Source of the DNA: Lasiodiplodia sp. COLG20
Taxonomy: Eukaryota; Ascomycota; Dothideomycetes; Botryosphaeriales; Botryosphaeriaceae
DNA length: 64,000 nt
Reading direction: 5' to 3'
Assembly: GCA_009801085.1 (NCBI GenBank)
Contig: VNWV01000027.1
Coordinates: 105,545-169,544 of the forward strand
Shown piece by piece: positions 22,995 through 34,606 of the stretch; positions within the stretch are counted from its first letter, which is position 1, and every line of letters begins with the position of its first letter. Position numbers and translations under genes: made by a program. A model generated the notes under the pieces. That model was not told the DNA's origin and did not search any database. It saw only the letters and a list, made by a program, of their open reading frames with translations.

Positions 22995-23696
22995 ATGATC
23001 ATCCGGCCAAACCCCCGGTTGGCGCAGCTGCTCCGGTCCAGCGCGCCTGCAACATCGATTTCGTACCAATGCGTCCGCCAGTTGCATAACCGCATCCCCC
23101 AGCGACCTATCCCCCAGCCCACGCCCTTCGTTCCGGACGTCACCACCTTCCTTACCGTCATCGGCCGCAAGCTCTCCCAGCACGCCGCCAAAATACCCTC
23201 GTGGGAAGCGCTATTCAGCTTGACCTCGGACCAGCTGCGCGATCTGGGCGTCGAGCCCGCACGGTCGCGCCGCTATCTGCTGCACTGGCGGGAGAAGTTC
23301 CGCAACGGCGAGTACGGCGTGGCCGGCGACGCCAAGCACGTTATGGACGGCGTTGCTGAGGTCCGCATTGCCGAAGTGCCGTCCGATAGTGCTTCCAGCC
23401 ATCCGCAGCTTGCTACAGCTACCTCGGCGCCGGGAACGAAGAAGATTGTTGTCAACGTGCCGCAGGGCGTCGAAGTCTCGGATCAGGTGCTGAAATCCGC
23501 GAAGCCGCTGCGCGGTCTGAAGGTCAAGGGCGCGCACACTATCGTTGGACCCTACGTTGAGGCCGTTTCGAACAAGGTTGCGAGGGTAGTAGTGAAAGAG
23601 GGCCTGTGGGAGGAGAGGAGAGGACACAAGGTTGATGGCGGTGAGAGGAGGAAGGCTGAGGTTAGAGCGAAGAGACGAGCAGCTGAGAACAAATAA
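22995..23696 (+). CDS. FYV4: Mitochondrial small-subunit ribosomal protein mS41 (Fyv4-like)
   Basis: Intronless gene for a protein of about 233 residues. The start at 22995 is preceded by CACC and gives MIIRPNPRLAQLLRSS, an Arg-rich, acid-free N terminus typical of a mitochondrial presequence; a longer in-frame start lies at 22923. The conserved mS41/IGR domain follows: VPDVTTFLTVIGRKLSQHAA with the IGR motif, then WEALFSLTSDQLRDLGVEP and SRRYLLHWREKFRNGEYG. The C-terminal half has alternating Val-rich strands (KKIVVNVPQGVEV) and ends in a Lys/Arg-rich tail suited to rRNA contact. The yeast homologue Fyv4 is a component of the mitochondrial small ribosomal subunit. The domain match is clear. 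Confidence 0.9.
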   Translation: MIIRPNPRLAQLLRSSAPATSISYQCVRQLHNRIPQRPIPQPTPFVPDVTTFLTVIGRKLSQHAAKIPSWEALFSLTSDQLRDLGVEPARSRRYLLHWREKFRNGEYGVAGDAKHVMDGVAEVRIAEVPSDSASSHPQLATATSAPGTKKIVVNVPQGVEVSDQVLKSAKPLRGLKVKGAHTIVGPYVEAVSNKVARVVVKEGLWEERRGHKVDGGERRKAEVRAKRRAAENK

Positions 23697-24049
23697 GCGG
23701 CTTCCCCGATGCCTTGGGATCTCGGGTTAGAGGTAATGTGCATGGGGCTGCACTTTTCCTACTGTGTATCTATGTGCACATGTATATCACTTGGCGTGCA
23801 ATTGCCAGAATATTCAAATCTTTGACAACAACTGTATGCGATATTTCAAGATAATGCCAAATAATCCGTGGAGAGCTGTAGGGCGGGTGTGCAGGTACCC
23901 GCTTGCACGTGTGCTGATTGCACCTTCCGTTGGGAGCAGCTGCCTCTCCGCGCATTCGTTCATTTTGCAGCCTAGTACAACCACAAACGCCTCCACTCAA
24001 TCGCGAACATGACAAGCACGTCACACCACTTTCCCGACGTGCGACAACG
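23697..24049. other. Gap between mS41 and PCH2
   Basis: About 350 bp between two plus-strand genes. It should carry the mS41 3' untranslated region and the PCH2 promoter. No other feature seen. Confidence 0.45.
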
Positions 24050-25829
24050 ATGACGTCGAAAGGCGTCTTGCACGTAGAAGTTCGCCTTCGCCATACACCC
24101 TGCCCGTTCTGGCGCGCGGACGAAGTGAGTCACACGCCGGCATCGTCCAACGGCTGTAACCGTAATTAACAGTAATACTTCCAGGTCAGGGATGAAGTCT
24201 CACAATGGATACTGCGGAAATTCAGTTACCTGAAGGTAGGAGAGACGGTGTCTGGTGATGGTGAGCACTCAATGCGACCCACGACGCGGAGAAGTCGCCG
24301 TTTACCCTCGATGCAGAGAGCCTTGAGAGCGGACAAAGCATCGAATACATCCGCGTCGACAGTTATTCTGGAAACCATGAGGACAGCAGCTGTTTCTCTC
24401 TTCGGGAAGTTATGCTTGATGTTCAAGTCTACCGACTCCAAGACGACGAAGGCGCAACATCTGCTGCGTTGATGACTTTGGCTGGCGATGAAGGGAACCT
24501 TGAAGATAATACGACATATCAGATGCGCGCGGTTACCTTGCCAAATGTCAACCTGGACGGGTTGTGGGAGTCGTGAGTGACTTTCTTCCCGTATCCTGAA
24601 GCAGCTACTCACCAACGTCACCCTAGTCTGGCCTACCCCGGAAATATCCATGTCAAATTGCTACGACTTGCGACACGCATGTGTAAGCAAATTAGAGCGA
24701 TGACTATGAAACTGAATGCTAATAACAACAGTGACTATTCTGCACAAACACGTTCTGGACTCGAAAAGCAGTCATTACATCAGCTGGAACGGTCTCTTCT
24801 TACTCCACGGTCCACCAGGGAGTGGAAAAACGACACTATGGTAATGCTGTTTGGCAGTTTGAGCCCATTTGTCTTGGTAGTGCTGACCACATAGCTTGAA
24901 TAGTCGAGGGTTGGCCCAGAAGCTGAAGATTCGTTTGGGCAAGATATACACGCACGGCAAGATGATCGAGATCCATCCAGAATCGCTTTTCAGCAAGTAT
25001 TTCGGGGAGAGCGGAAAGATTATCGCCAAAATCTTTGACAAGATCCAAGACCTTGCGGACTCAGAAACACAGACATTAATTTGTGTGATGATTGACGAAG
25101 TAGAGAGCCTAGTCTCTCCGCGTGAACAGTCAATGTGTGGCGAAGTTGCAGATGCTATACGGGTGAGACGAGCCGTTTCACTTGGTAGTAATTAGCTGAC
25201 GTTTCAAGGTTACGAATGGAATACTTACCGCACTTGACCGTCTTCGGAGCCGGCCCAACGTCATGGTGCTGTGTACCAGCAACCTTCCCGATGCGATTGT
25301 ACGCCGGTTCTTGTTCATTGGTCATCTCTGTGTGGTTTCCGGGGCGCCGGACTTTGCTAATCAGGAATAGGACTCCGCCTTCCTGGATCGTGTTGACATG
25401 TCACAAGCCGTGCCTAATCCCGGGTCGGATGCAGTCTACAGCATACTTCGATCGTCACTGAATGAGCTCATCAGGCAGGATCTCCTGACGTCTACCGCGC
25501 TTTGCAGATCCCAAGAGACATCTCGCACGACCGACGGAACAGTCGGCTCTGCTGAAGATGGACGTTGGAGGAAAGCTGACGCCGCAAGCACCATGATGGA
25601 GGATCCACGTCTTTTTCCATCCCTGGGATGCTTAACGCTGATGGCCGCCGAGGATAGCTTGGCGTTCAAGCTATGGCACTTTTCGAAGAAGTGCGTCGGA
25701 ATGTCCGGGAGGTCTTTGCGCCGGCTCCCCATGAAGGCCCTCGGCCTCTACACATACTCGGAACGGCCGTCGGTGGACGAAGTGTTGGACGCCATCCAAC
25801 TCGCGATTGACGATAGGGAGACAAATTAG
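24050..25829 (+). CDS. PCH2: Pachytene checkpoint ATPase Pch2/TRIP13
   Basis: AAA+ ATPase of about 462 residues in eight exons: 24050-24124, 24185-24235, 24292-24572, 24627-24682, 24732-24840, 24895-25162, 25209-25298 and 25371-25829. All junctions keep the frame (1389 nt in total). The start gives MTSKGVLHVEVRLRHTPCPF. The N-terminal substrate-recognition part precedes the ATPase core: ISWNGLFLLHGPPGSGKTTL (Walker A, split before its end by an intron), ESLFSKYFGESGKI, ICVMIDEVESL (Walker B), NVMVLCTSNLPDAI and FLDRVD with the sensor and arginine-finger area. TRIP13/Pch2 remodels HORMA-domain proteins such as Hop1 and Mad2, in meiosis and in the spindle checkpoint. Seven introns in 1.8 kb is dense for this window. 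The 24236-24291 intron has a GTAGGA donor and a weak branch site; if it is not removed there is a frameshift, so this junction deserves checking. Confidence 0.87.
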
Positions 25830-27785
25830 TAGTAGCTGCAAGGAGGTTGGCTCTATAAACGGCAGGAAGGATTTGGCTTGAAGGAGTTGCATTGCTGAGC
25901 CGAAGAGCCGCAGCCGGGTGCTCCCGATGTTCGCTTGCGCGAGGGCTGGATTCATGGGAGTAAGAGTCATAGCCAAAAGACAAATTTCCGCCGCGGCGCC
26001 TGTTTCGAGGTTGCACAACGGTTAGCTCGCTGGATTAAAAAAAGGTCCAGCCCTCAAGGATGCAGCGTGCCTCACTCAGCGCACGTGTCTGAATCACGAC
26101 GAACCACATGAAGCTTACAGCAGAAAGAGAACGCCATTGCTTCTGCAGCAGCCAACGGCGGATACTTCACAGCCCCACCCAGGGCTTGACATGGCAGCCG
26201 TTGCTCCTGGACCCGGAGATCTGGACGCGGTGGCAAGCTGCGGGGAGGATTGGGCAGGAGGCGCTTAGCAGATCCGTCCGAGTTGGGCGAGACATGTTGG
26301 GCTGCATCACTAGCATCAGCGGCGGCGTGCCGCTCCGCAGGTGCGCCGCGTGCGAACCAACTGGCTAGCCATTGGCGTATGTGAGCCGCAGGCAGGGCCT
26401 ACAGCGGCTGACCGGTTGGCCGGTGCCAGAAAAAGATTTTTCTGGCTGGCAATGGGGAAGCTGGTTGGAGGGCGGGGGAAGTCGGGGGCCTGGGGCTAGC
26501 GTCGGTGTTGACGGCCACGTAGCGACGCATGAGAGGAACAGGGCCAGCTGCCAGCAGCAACGGCTGTACGTGACGGCTGCGTTGGGCGGATGCAAGGTCC
26601 TCGACGATGATGACTCTGCCCAAGGAGGCGGACGACATAAAAAGGCGCGGCAGGCCAGGCCAGGGGCCGGCGCGCAGCAAACGGCAAAGAGGACGCCAGG
26701 TTGTGATCCTTGTCCGATCCCGCTCCAGCCTTACTGTGTTGTGTCTCGCAGGGCTCTGAAACGCAACCCGCTGTTGTACGGCGCACGCACAATCCGGCTT
26801 CTGGGCCAAAACAAAAAGGACGGCCGCCGCCCTCGTCGACGCTCTGCACCGACCTCTGCGCCGCCCTCGTCCTGTCCGCCTCTCAATGTTCTGCTACACC
26901 AACGACCGGAGCTACATTTTCCTACGCAGACCCCGAAGGCCCGTCCGAGCGCCCTGAGACCTAGCGACCGTTGATCGACGGCCGCACGCCCATTCTCCAG
27001 ATTTGCGCGCGGCGGGAGTTGCTTGAGCAACCCGAGCACGTTCTTCTCCCTGCCCCGACGACGAGCACAGGGCATCGTCGCGACAGCACCACCACCGCAT
27101 CGCATCGCAAGGTACGTCAGCGTCGAAGGTCGCGGAGGCCGGAGTGCGCTCGCCGTTCTGGCCCCCGCCGGGCCAAGCGACGGGTCACGTTCGTGCCCGA
27201 GGTGCAGCCCAATGCGCATCATCGTTTTTTGACCGGTCACGTACGCTTGGTGCTGACTAGCAGACTGCAGTAGTGCGGCTACTGAAGCCTGATCCTGCGC
27301 TCGAGGACGTCAGGCTCGCAGCGCCCAGAGGCACGCAGGGATCCGCATTCCTTACTTATCGCCGCCTACGCCCAGTCGCGCGTCGCCATTCCCAGCCTCG
27401 CTTTCAGGCGACGAGCGCGCCAGAGGAGATTGCGACGGCCGCAGCGCCAGCAGCACCAACGAGCGCCCGCTGTTGACTCAGAATCCCGGCTGCAGCAGCG
27501 TCCTCCTCGAATCATCTTCAGCCTTACCGACGCCTGCGACACGCCTCCCCCTCGCGCCCCTCGCCCGCTGCGTATCCCTTTGCTATTTTACAGCCCGCCG
27601 CCCGTTCGCGCGCTGCCTCCTCGCTGCCGACCACCGTTGGCTGCTGTTTACCAACACCACGCCCACCCCGCGCTGGGCCACAGCAAGCTCGCCCACCCGA
27701 CCTGCCTGTCACTCCTGGGCCCCCTTCTCGACTTTCTCTGGTAGAAAGGTTCCGAGCGAGGTGATCCCTGACCACCACCGTCTCC
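25830..27785. other. Long upstream region of the CaaX protein gene
   Basis: Nearly 2 kb with no supported gene. The part from about 26900 to 27785 is C-rich with CA/CT tracts, as in a long fungal promoter and 5' leader. Open frames on both strands are compositional and carry no family motifs. Confidence 0.45.
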
Positions 27786-30340
27786 ATGCCGTAAGTCGTT
27801 CCCTCTCCCCGCTCGCACGTCGCAATCTCGGCGCATCACACGGCGCGCTAGGCCGACTCACATGCTCAACACCATGCTAACCTCCCAAAGGGTTTCAAGC
27901 ATTCACTTCATCTCCTCGGGCTCCGAGCACCACCCTTCGTCCGACGAAGAATACGACGTCGGCACCGGCGTACCTCTTAGCGATTCGAACGCCGGTAGTC
28001 ACGACGACACCGACGAATCCCTGGGCCACTCTGGAGAAGAAGGGTGGATCGAAGTCGACGAGGACGAGCTCGACCCTTCCGACTCGGCCTCCCGCCCGCG
28101 TCAGACCAGACATAGCACCAGCAGACACCGCGCCCACCCCGAGACACGCCCAACTAGCCACCGCCGCTCACGCTCTCACGCTGCCCCCGCGCAGGAGGCG
28201 CCCCGTCGTCACCGGGCTAGAGCCCTTCCGAGGGAAGACTATTCGAGAGAACGGAGCGAACACAGTACGCATCGTCGTCGGCCACCGCCCGGCGACATAG
28301 ACGAGCTGGAGTACCCACCAGACGATTATCCGGGTTACCCCCGTGGCCCGCATCCCGGACATCACAACCAATGGTCACATATCCCACCCAGCGTGACTTC
28401 GGGCTACGCTCCGAGCATGATGTCCGGCTTCCAACCGGCGCCTTACGGCACTGGCATGGATAGGGCGCTGGTTCATATGCCGAATGATCCGTACGGCTAC
28501 CAGGGGAACCCTTTCGCACCCAACCACCATGCCAATCCGTTTTCTCAGAATCAAAGCATGGTCGGTGCTGGCTTCTACGACCATCCACAGGGACCGCGTC
28601 CTGGAATGGGACGTCAACGTTACTCTGTTGGCGGCATGCCCGGCCAGCCTCCCGTCCACCCGACTGGCAGTATGACGCCATACTACACCGGATATGATCA
28701 CCACTACGGTATGCCACCGCCAATGCCGCCGTATGGCTACCCTCCAGCGCCGTATCGCCACTCACCGGAGCCGTCGCCTGATCGATCGAGCCGACACAAG
28801 CATGCTCCATCCAAGGCACCAAGCCCACCCCCTGCGACAGCTCCACCACCACCACCGCCTGTTCCTCCCGTCGCTGTTCCGCCGCCGCCACCGCCAATGC
28901 CGCCTGCTCCATTGCCTCCCCCAGAGCCCACCCCTGCGGAGAAGGAGGCCATGGCGCAGGCCGCAGAGCAGGCAGAGCGTCTTAAGAAGCTAGAAGAGCT
29001 CCTCATGCAGCAGGCGCAAGCGCGAGCAGACAAGGAGGCTGCCAAGAAGAAGGCGGCTGAGGACGCTGCTGCCGCGGAGGCTGAAGCTAAGAAGAAAGGC
29101 GAGGAAGACAAATTGGCGAAGCTGCATGATCTTTTGGTCGCCCAGCGCGAGGAGCAGAAGGCTCGCGACGAGGCTATAGCCGCTGCTCGTGCCGCAGAAA
29201 AGGCCGAAGCTGATGCAAAGGCTGCCAAAGACGCAGCAGAGAAGCAAAAGGCAGCTGAAGACGCAGCTAAGCTGCTGGCTGCAGCGAAAAAGGCGAGAGA
29301 GGAGGCTGAGGCAAAGGCTGCAGAGGAGGCTAAGGCAGCGAAGGAGGCGCACGAGAAGGCGCTTGCCGAGGCAGCTGCAGCTGCGGAGGAGCTAAAGAAG
29401 GCTAAAGAAGAAGCGGAGAAGAAGGCTGAAGAAGAGGCCAAGGCCAAGGAAGAGGCGGAGAAGAAGGCAGCAGCTGCAGCCGCTCCCCCGCCGGCAGAGA
29501 AGAAGCCGCCTATCAAATTCAAGGATGCCGTGGGCCGGAAATTCAGCTTCCCATGGCACATCTGCTGCACGTGGAAGGTACGTATATCACAATTCGCTGT
29601 CACTGATTGGTTGAGCATGCAAGCTGACGTTTTCACAGGGCATGGAAGAACTTATCAAACAGGCTTTCCTCCACGTCGATGTCATTGGCCAGCACGTACA
29701 CGATGGACATTACGACCTCGTTGGGCCTGATGGAGAGATCATTCTGCCTCAGGTCTGGGAGACGATGGTCCAGCCTGACTGGACCATCACGATGCACATG
29801 TGGCCGATGGAGGAGCCCGCCCCCAAGTCTCCACCTCCCCCACCCCCGGCAGCTATGCCACCGGGGCCACTACCACCACCATCGTTGGGTGGCGAGCCTT
29901 GGATAGGCTTGAACATGCCCCGCCGTGAGCCGTCGAAGGGTAAGGGGCGAGCTGGCAAGATTGGAGAAGTACCGATGCACAAAAAGCATCCGCGCGGACC
30001 TCCTCCTCCAGGACCTCCAGGTCCTGGCATGCCCCCGCCACCACCTCCTCCACCGCAAATTATCGATGTGGGGCCCCCACCGACACCCATGGTCGAGATC
30101 CTCACTCCCATGCCGGGCCCCATGTCGGTCCCCAAGCCAGCGAAGGCAAAACCGAAGCCTCAACCGAACGTAGGATTCCTCCGTTGGACTGCGGGTGGCG
30201 CGGTCCGGCCGGCGGGAAAAGGGGCAAAAAAACCTGAGAGCCCTACTGGAGGCGGTGGCTCGGCTTCCTCGGCAGCAGCGTCGCACGGTGGGCATCCGCA
30301 GCATGGCAATAATGCGGAAGCCGGGTGCGTTGTCATGTAA
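27786..30340 (+). CDS. Ubiquitin-like-domain protein with coiled coil and C-terminal CaaX box
   Basis: Predicted protein of 797 residues. Proposed exons: 27786-27790 (ATGCC only), 27891-29577 and 29639-30340. The first intron (27791-27890) has a GTAAGT donor, CTAAC branch site and CAAAG acceptor, and splicing gives MPVSSIHFISSGSEHH. The alternative is to start inside that intron at 27862. The third exon joins as HICCTWK-GMEELIKQAFLH. Layout: an acidic Ser-rich N terminus; Arg/His-rich and Pro/Gly/Tyr-rich segments; a poly-Pro patch; a long Ala/Glu/Lys coiled coil (about 350-530); a ubiquitin-like fold (GRKFSFPWHICCTWKGMEEL to TITMHMWPMEEP); a second Pro-rich segment; and a last four residues of CVVM. 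The latter is a canonical CaaX box with Met, which favours farnesylation. Function is unknown. Membrane anchoring is inferred. Confidence 0.83.
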
Positions 30341-31136
30341 GCCGAGATTAGTTCTCGTCGTCGACGGAAGCCGTATTTTTCACCCTTCGCTCAACAGTCG
30401 GTGGCTTTTCTGGAGGCATGAGTTTTATTTCTCCTGTACGGGAGTTTTTGCATGTCCTCGGGGGCTCGTGTGTGTTTTGAACAAAACAAAATTACCTTTC
30501 TTCCGGAGCGGCGCCTCGGGATGGGACGCACGCCGCTGGGGTTTTTTTTCCCTTCTCGGATTATTCTTCTTTTGTCTTTCGAGGCAGCGAGAGCGTTTTG
30601 TGTCTTTACGACGATTGGGATGGATTTTATGATGTCAACGAAGGTGATGGCTTGTGATACTCCAATGATGTTCTGTTCTGGGTTCTCTAGTACTAGGTAT
30701 CGTTCAATGTGGGAAAAAATCAAAAAGGATTCTTCAGCTCAAACTGTGCCCAAATAGTGATCTTGCAGTAGACGTGCGTGTCTTTGGAGAGGCACGGCTG
30801 CCAACGACGCAGGTATCTGGCGCTCTATATAAAGAGTAGTACGCTATATTAAAGGTTTCCCTGTTCCGGTTAGCGCCTTTCCGCTAAGGTTTCCTTTAAC
30901 AGTAGAAAATAGATAGATCTGGAGTGGCGAAATGTGGCGAAATGCAGCTGAAATGGACCGGGCCGGGTGCCGAGCCAAGAAGAGGGGAGGGTATGGCTTA
31001 CTTTTTTGTTTTTCGTCTATCTTTCTGCACATCGAATCGTCCCAAACCAGTAAGCAACACGAACAACCGAAAAAAAAGGCAAAAAAAAAAAAGAAACGCC
31101 CCAGTCTAATCTCACCACCGCTCATTCAACCTGTCT
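30341..31136. other. Convergent 3' region, CaaX protein and TPR protein
   Basis: About 800 bp between converging genes, with T- and A-rich tracts (for example near 30540 and 31070-31095). No coding or RNA gene recognised. Confidence 0.5.
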
Positions 31137-32964
31137 TCAACAACCGCCACAGCTCGACTTCGTCCCCACCGCTTCCGCCACGGCCGCCGTCGCAGGGCTG
31201 TCGTAATCACCCCCGCCGTCGCTTCGACGGCAGTAGCACGAAGCGGTAACGGGGACGTCGGCGACGGCGACGGCCAGGCGCAGTTGCTGCTCGACGATGC
31301 GGGCCTCGGCGGAGCGACCGCGGCCGAGGCGGGCGAGGCACTCGCGGTAGCCGTGCAGGGCCCACACGTTGTTGGGGTGCTGGCGGGCGCGCGGCAGCGT
31401 CTCGTCGAAGCCGAGGTCGGCGGCGTAGGCCTGCGCGGCGGCCTCGACGTGGCCCTGCTCGAGCAGGAGCGCGGCGTAGGCGTGGCGGGTGGGTTGCATC
31501 CAGGCCCAGCTGACGGAAGGGAAGAAAAGGTCGCAGGTTAGCAAAGGGGGATCGAGTGTAGGGGGTTTGTTGATGATGGATCACTTACGGCTCAGCGTAG
31601 TTGAGGGCGTCGTCGAGCTCGACAGACTTGCGCAGATGCTTGAACGCGTCCTCGTAATTGCCCTTGCGGTACTCCAGCTCGCCGTCGAGCATGGCCTTGG
31701 CGATGGCCAGGATGTCGCTGCACCGGTTGGGATACTCCATGCGCGAGTCTGGCACACGCTCAACGGCAGCGTGCAGGCGGATGCGCTCCTCCTCGGCGCG
31801 GGCTACGTCGCCCTCGACAGCCCAGGCGATGCCCTTGGCGTAGTGCGTCATGGCCGTTGTCACGCAGAAGAGCTGCTGGTCGGCGGGCAGCTGCAGGTCG
31901 TGGATGTCTTGCCAGCGGCCGAAGCGCACCAGCACGTGCAGCCGCGCCGAAAGGAAGGCCTCGAGCCAGTCGGCCATGGGCGGCGAGTCGACACTGAGCA
32001 GGCTGGCGGGCAGGTGCTCCTCCATCTTGGCGACCGTGTCGAGGGCGATGCGCGACTGGCCGTTGAACATGGCGGCGTAGACGAGAGAGTGGTAGTCGTG
32101 CAGCCGGTACAGCGTGTAGAAGTTCATGCCGCCCTCGCGCGCGTGGTACTTCTCGTCGGCCACGGCGGCGGCCGCATTGCTGGCGATGGCGCGGCGGTAG
32201 TCGCCGATCAGGATGTCAAGATGTGAGGGCATGTGCCGCAGATGGCCAGCGTCTGGGATGAGGTCGCGCAGCCGGTCCGCCAGCGCGACGCCCAGCTCGG
32301 GCGTGCGCGACATCTCGATCATGTGGATGTACATGTGCAGCAGGCCCGGGTGCTCATGGGCCTGCTGCTCGTGCTCGGCCACGGCGCGGTCCAGCACCGT
32401 CTTGGTCTCGATGGCGCGAGAACCCGGCGTGGGCTCGCCGGTGCGCAGGTCCCAGAGCTCCCACGGCGTGATGTTCATCAGCGCGTCGGCGTATAACGTC
32501 ACCATATCCAGGTCGTCGGGGAACTGGCGGTACGCCGTCTCCATGGCGTCGGCGTAGGCCTTGTTGTACCGGGAGTAGTCCTTGTCCGCGACGTCCTTTG
32601 GATTGCGGAATTGGATGGCCTGGGCGAGGGCCTGTTCGAATGGCGTGGCTTTGGCGGCGTGCTCTTGTGCCTTTTGCACCGCATCGTGGACCCTTCTCAG
32701 GGTTGTCTCCAGATCCTTCTCGTCGAACAGCTCCCAGGGCTTGTTGTAGTTGGGCCCAAGCGCATACGCAAGCCCCCAGTACCCCATGGTGCACTCCGGG
32801 TCGTTTTCGAGGACCTTCTCGAAGCAGCGTGCCGCCTCTTCGTGATTGAAGCCATAGCACCAGACCAGACCGCGGTCAAACCATTTCTGGGCCGTGGCAT
32901 TCCGGGTAGTGACCTCCCGGTGGAAGGACCCCAGGTCGTAGTAGTCGTCCCCAGTTGAACCCAT
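31137..32964 (-). CDS. Tetratricopeptide-repeat protein, function unknown
   Basis: Predicted soluble protein of 582 residues. Exons 31589-32964 and 31137-31509; the intron 31510-31588 has a GTAAGT donor and a GCTAAC branch-like site. The junction reads DALNYAEP-WAWMQPTRHAYA. Helical TPR-like repeats run through it: AQKWFDRGLVWCYGFNHEEA, RCFEKVLENDPECTMGYWGL, MPSHLDILIGDYRRAIASN and HALLL-type helices toward the end (RHAYAALLLEQGHVEAAAQA). The GFNHEEA and GPNYNKPW signatures define a family found in fungi and in bacteria, with no assigned biochemical role that I know. It may act as a scaffold. The last 40 residues are Ala/Val/Ser-rich and less conserved in appearance. No signal peptide or membrane span is seen. 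Confidence 0.85.
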
Positions 32965-33577
32965 GATCTAGTGCCGGCGTGAATGCGGGGGTGGATTAAT
33001 GTCGGTGGAGTCGGGATCCGAGCTTCTGAGGCGCGGGGCATCTGCTGATGATCCGGTCTGGCGACACTGCATAGTTATGTCGCGTCACCCTTTTCGAGTC
33101 AGACGTCGCGTTAGTTGTTGGATCCATGACTAGTAGGTCTGGCCTTATTGGCTGATTGCAGCATGTGAATTTACTCCAATCGTCAACATCAGCAGCGCCG
33201 CTATCTGGTCGGCTTCGATTGTGAAACGCATCAGTCCTTGGGAGAGTAGAGTGAAAAATGTTCATCGATGCAGTTCCAGCTGTCTTTAGTAACACTAACG
33301 AAGGCGAATGAGGAGTTCGCTAGGAAAGAGTCTGGGTAATAGTCGTATTCCTATCAATGATCAAAGGTTCGACTGAAATGTGAGCTTCAGTTGACCATGA
33401 ATAGCAGCGGGCAGCCACGGACCAAGCAGTTGACATCTACATGGAGACAAGGAGAATAGCAGGTATCCAGAGCGCAATGACAACGGAAGACAATTCCATC
33501 GAAAGATGAATAGGAGACTTACACGATCAGTGAAGTTTCATTGACGTGACTTGAGGACTTACCTATAACAAAGTCAA
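32965..33577. other. Upstream region of the TPR gene
   Basis: About 610 bp between two minus-strand genes, holding the TPR-gene promoter and the 3' end of the HAD gene. I see nothing else. Confidence 0.45.
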
Positions 33578-34606
33578 TCAGGAGTACGAGCTCAAAGAGA
33601 GAGCAACTTCCTGAAGGTTCTTGGCCCAGTAAACACTCACAGCACTGTCATCCGCTGGTGGCATTTCGGCCAACAACTTGATTCTGTGCTGTTCCACGCC
33701 TACCCTTTCCAATGTTTCAGCCAATTCCTTCTGTCCGCTGCTGGGCTCCTCATCGCGGATGCAGATTCCCACATCGGCAACCAACAATGCCTCAAAGTCG
33801 GTGGCACTGTCACCAACATACACAACAAGCTCTTCACCACCATATTTGACAGGAGTAGGCATGTTAGCGCGCTTGTCTGCGCTGGTCCGGATAGCACCTG
33901 CCTCTTCACCTGAAACCTCAGTCCGGCCGTTGAGTAGGCCAGAAGAGCCATTTGAGTCCCGGAGACCGGCGATCTCGTTTGCCGCAATGGACACACGCTC
34001 AACCGCAGCCTTTGCATCGGGGTCGTTTGCAGCCGCTGCGCGCAGACATTCGCGGATGAAAGTGGCGCTCCAGTTGACGCTCAGAATCGTGGTCTTCTGG
34101 CTGTAGGCGAGCAAAGACGACCACCCGTCCCGAAGGGTGAGCTCGCCGCTGTCGATCGCTTGGGCGGCACCGGCTTTGACAGCTGCAGCAGTCACGCCCC
34201 TGAACAGGCCAGAGTCCTCGACACGCTTGACGCTGCTGGACTCGACGGCGGCCAAGCTTGCGAGCCATGCCTTCTCCTCGGCGATGGTCGTGCGCTGGCT
34301 CTTCGCGGGCGTGTACGACGAGGCATGGGCGGAAAAGTCGTCAAGGTAAGCTTTTACGATTTCCTCCCAAGTCGTGGCGCCGGGGGCATTGGCCGCATGG
34401 TCGGCGCAGATCTTGCCCAGAAGGTGCAGGGTGTCCTTGTGGGTTGTAGTGCCGTCCCAATCAAGGACCAGGTGGATGGGGGGCACGGATGCCATTGGGT
34501 GCTGGCGGAGCGGCGAGAAGGGCCGGACGAAGAGCGAGCGGGGGGCAATGGAGTTGTACAGCGCCGAGGGGACAGCAGCGAGGGTTCGACGGCCAGCAAT
34601 AATCAT
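33578..34606 (-). CDS. HAD-superfamily hydrolase, probably mitochondrial
   Basis: Intronless gene. Taking the ATG at 34606 gives 342 residues; the frame stays open to an ATG at 34723 (381 residues), and a third candidate start is at 34495. Motif I is HLVLDWDGTTTHKDTLHLLG, with the nucleophilic and acid/base Asp pair in D-W-D-G-T. Motif II is likely TTILSVNWSATFIRE (S/T). Motif IV is in VVYVGDSATDFEALLVADVG, with the metal-binding GDSxTD. These place it with phosphoserine-phosphatase-like HAD enzymes, similar to yeast YCR015C/Cto1. The segment MIIAGRRTLAAVPSALYNS to FVRPFSPLRQHP is Arg-rich and acid-free, consistent with mitochondrial import, and supports the 34606 start. It is transcribed divergently from SDHB with about 420 bp between starts. 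The substrate is unknown. Confidence 0.83.
   Translation of the reverse strand: MIIAGRRTLAAVPSALYNSIAPRSLFVRPFSPLRQHPMASVPPIHLVLDWDGTTTHKDTLHLLGKICADHAANAPGATTWEEIVKAYLDDFSAHASSYTPAKSQRTTIAEEKAWLASLAAVESSSVKRVEDSGLFRGVTAAAVKAGAAQAIDSGELTLRDGWSSLLAYSQKTTILSVNWSATFIRECLRAAAANDPDAKAAVERVSIAANEIAGLRDSNGSSGLLNGRTEVSGEEAGAIRTSADKRANMPTPVKYGGEELVVYVGDSATDFEALLVADVGICIRDEEPSSGQKELAETLERVGVEQHRIKLLAEMPPADDSAVSVYWAKNLQEVALSLSSYS

Noticed and set aside
24185..24300. Frameshift in PCH2 between YLK and KSPFTLDAES
   Set aside because: A 56-nt GT-AG intron (24236-24291) restores the frame, so the gene was called intact.
28737..29636. 299-codon minus-strand open frame opposite the CaaX protein gene
   Set aside because: It is the Ala/Ser-rich shadow of the coiled-coil coding strand.
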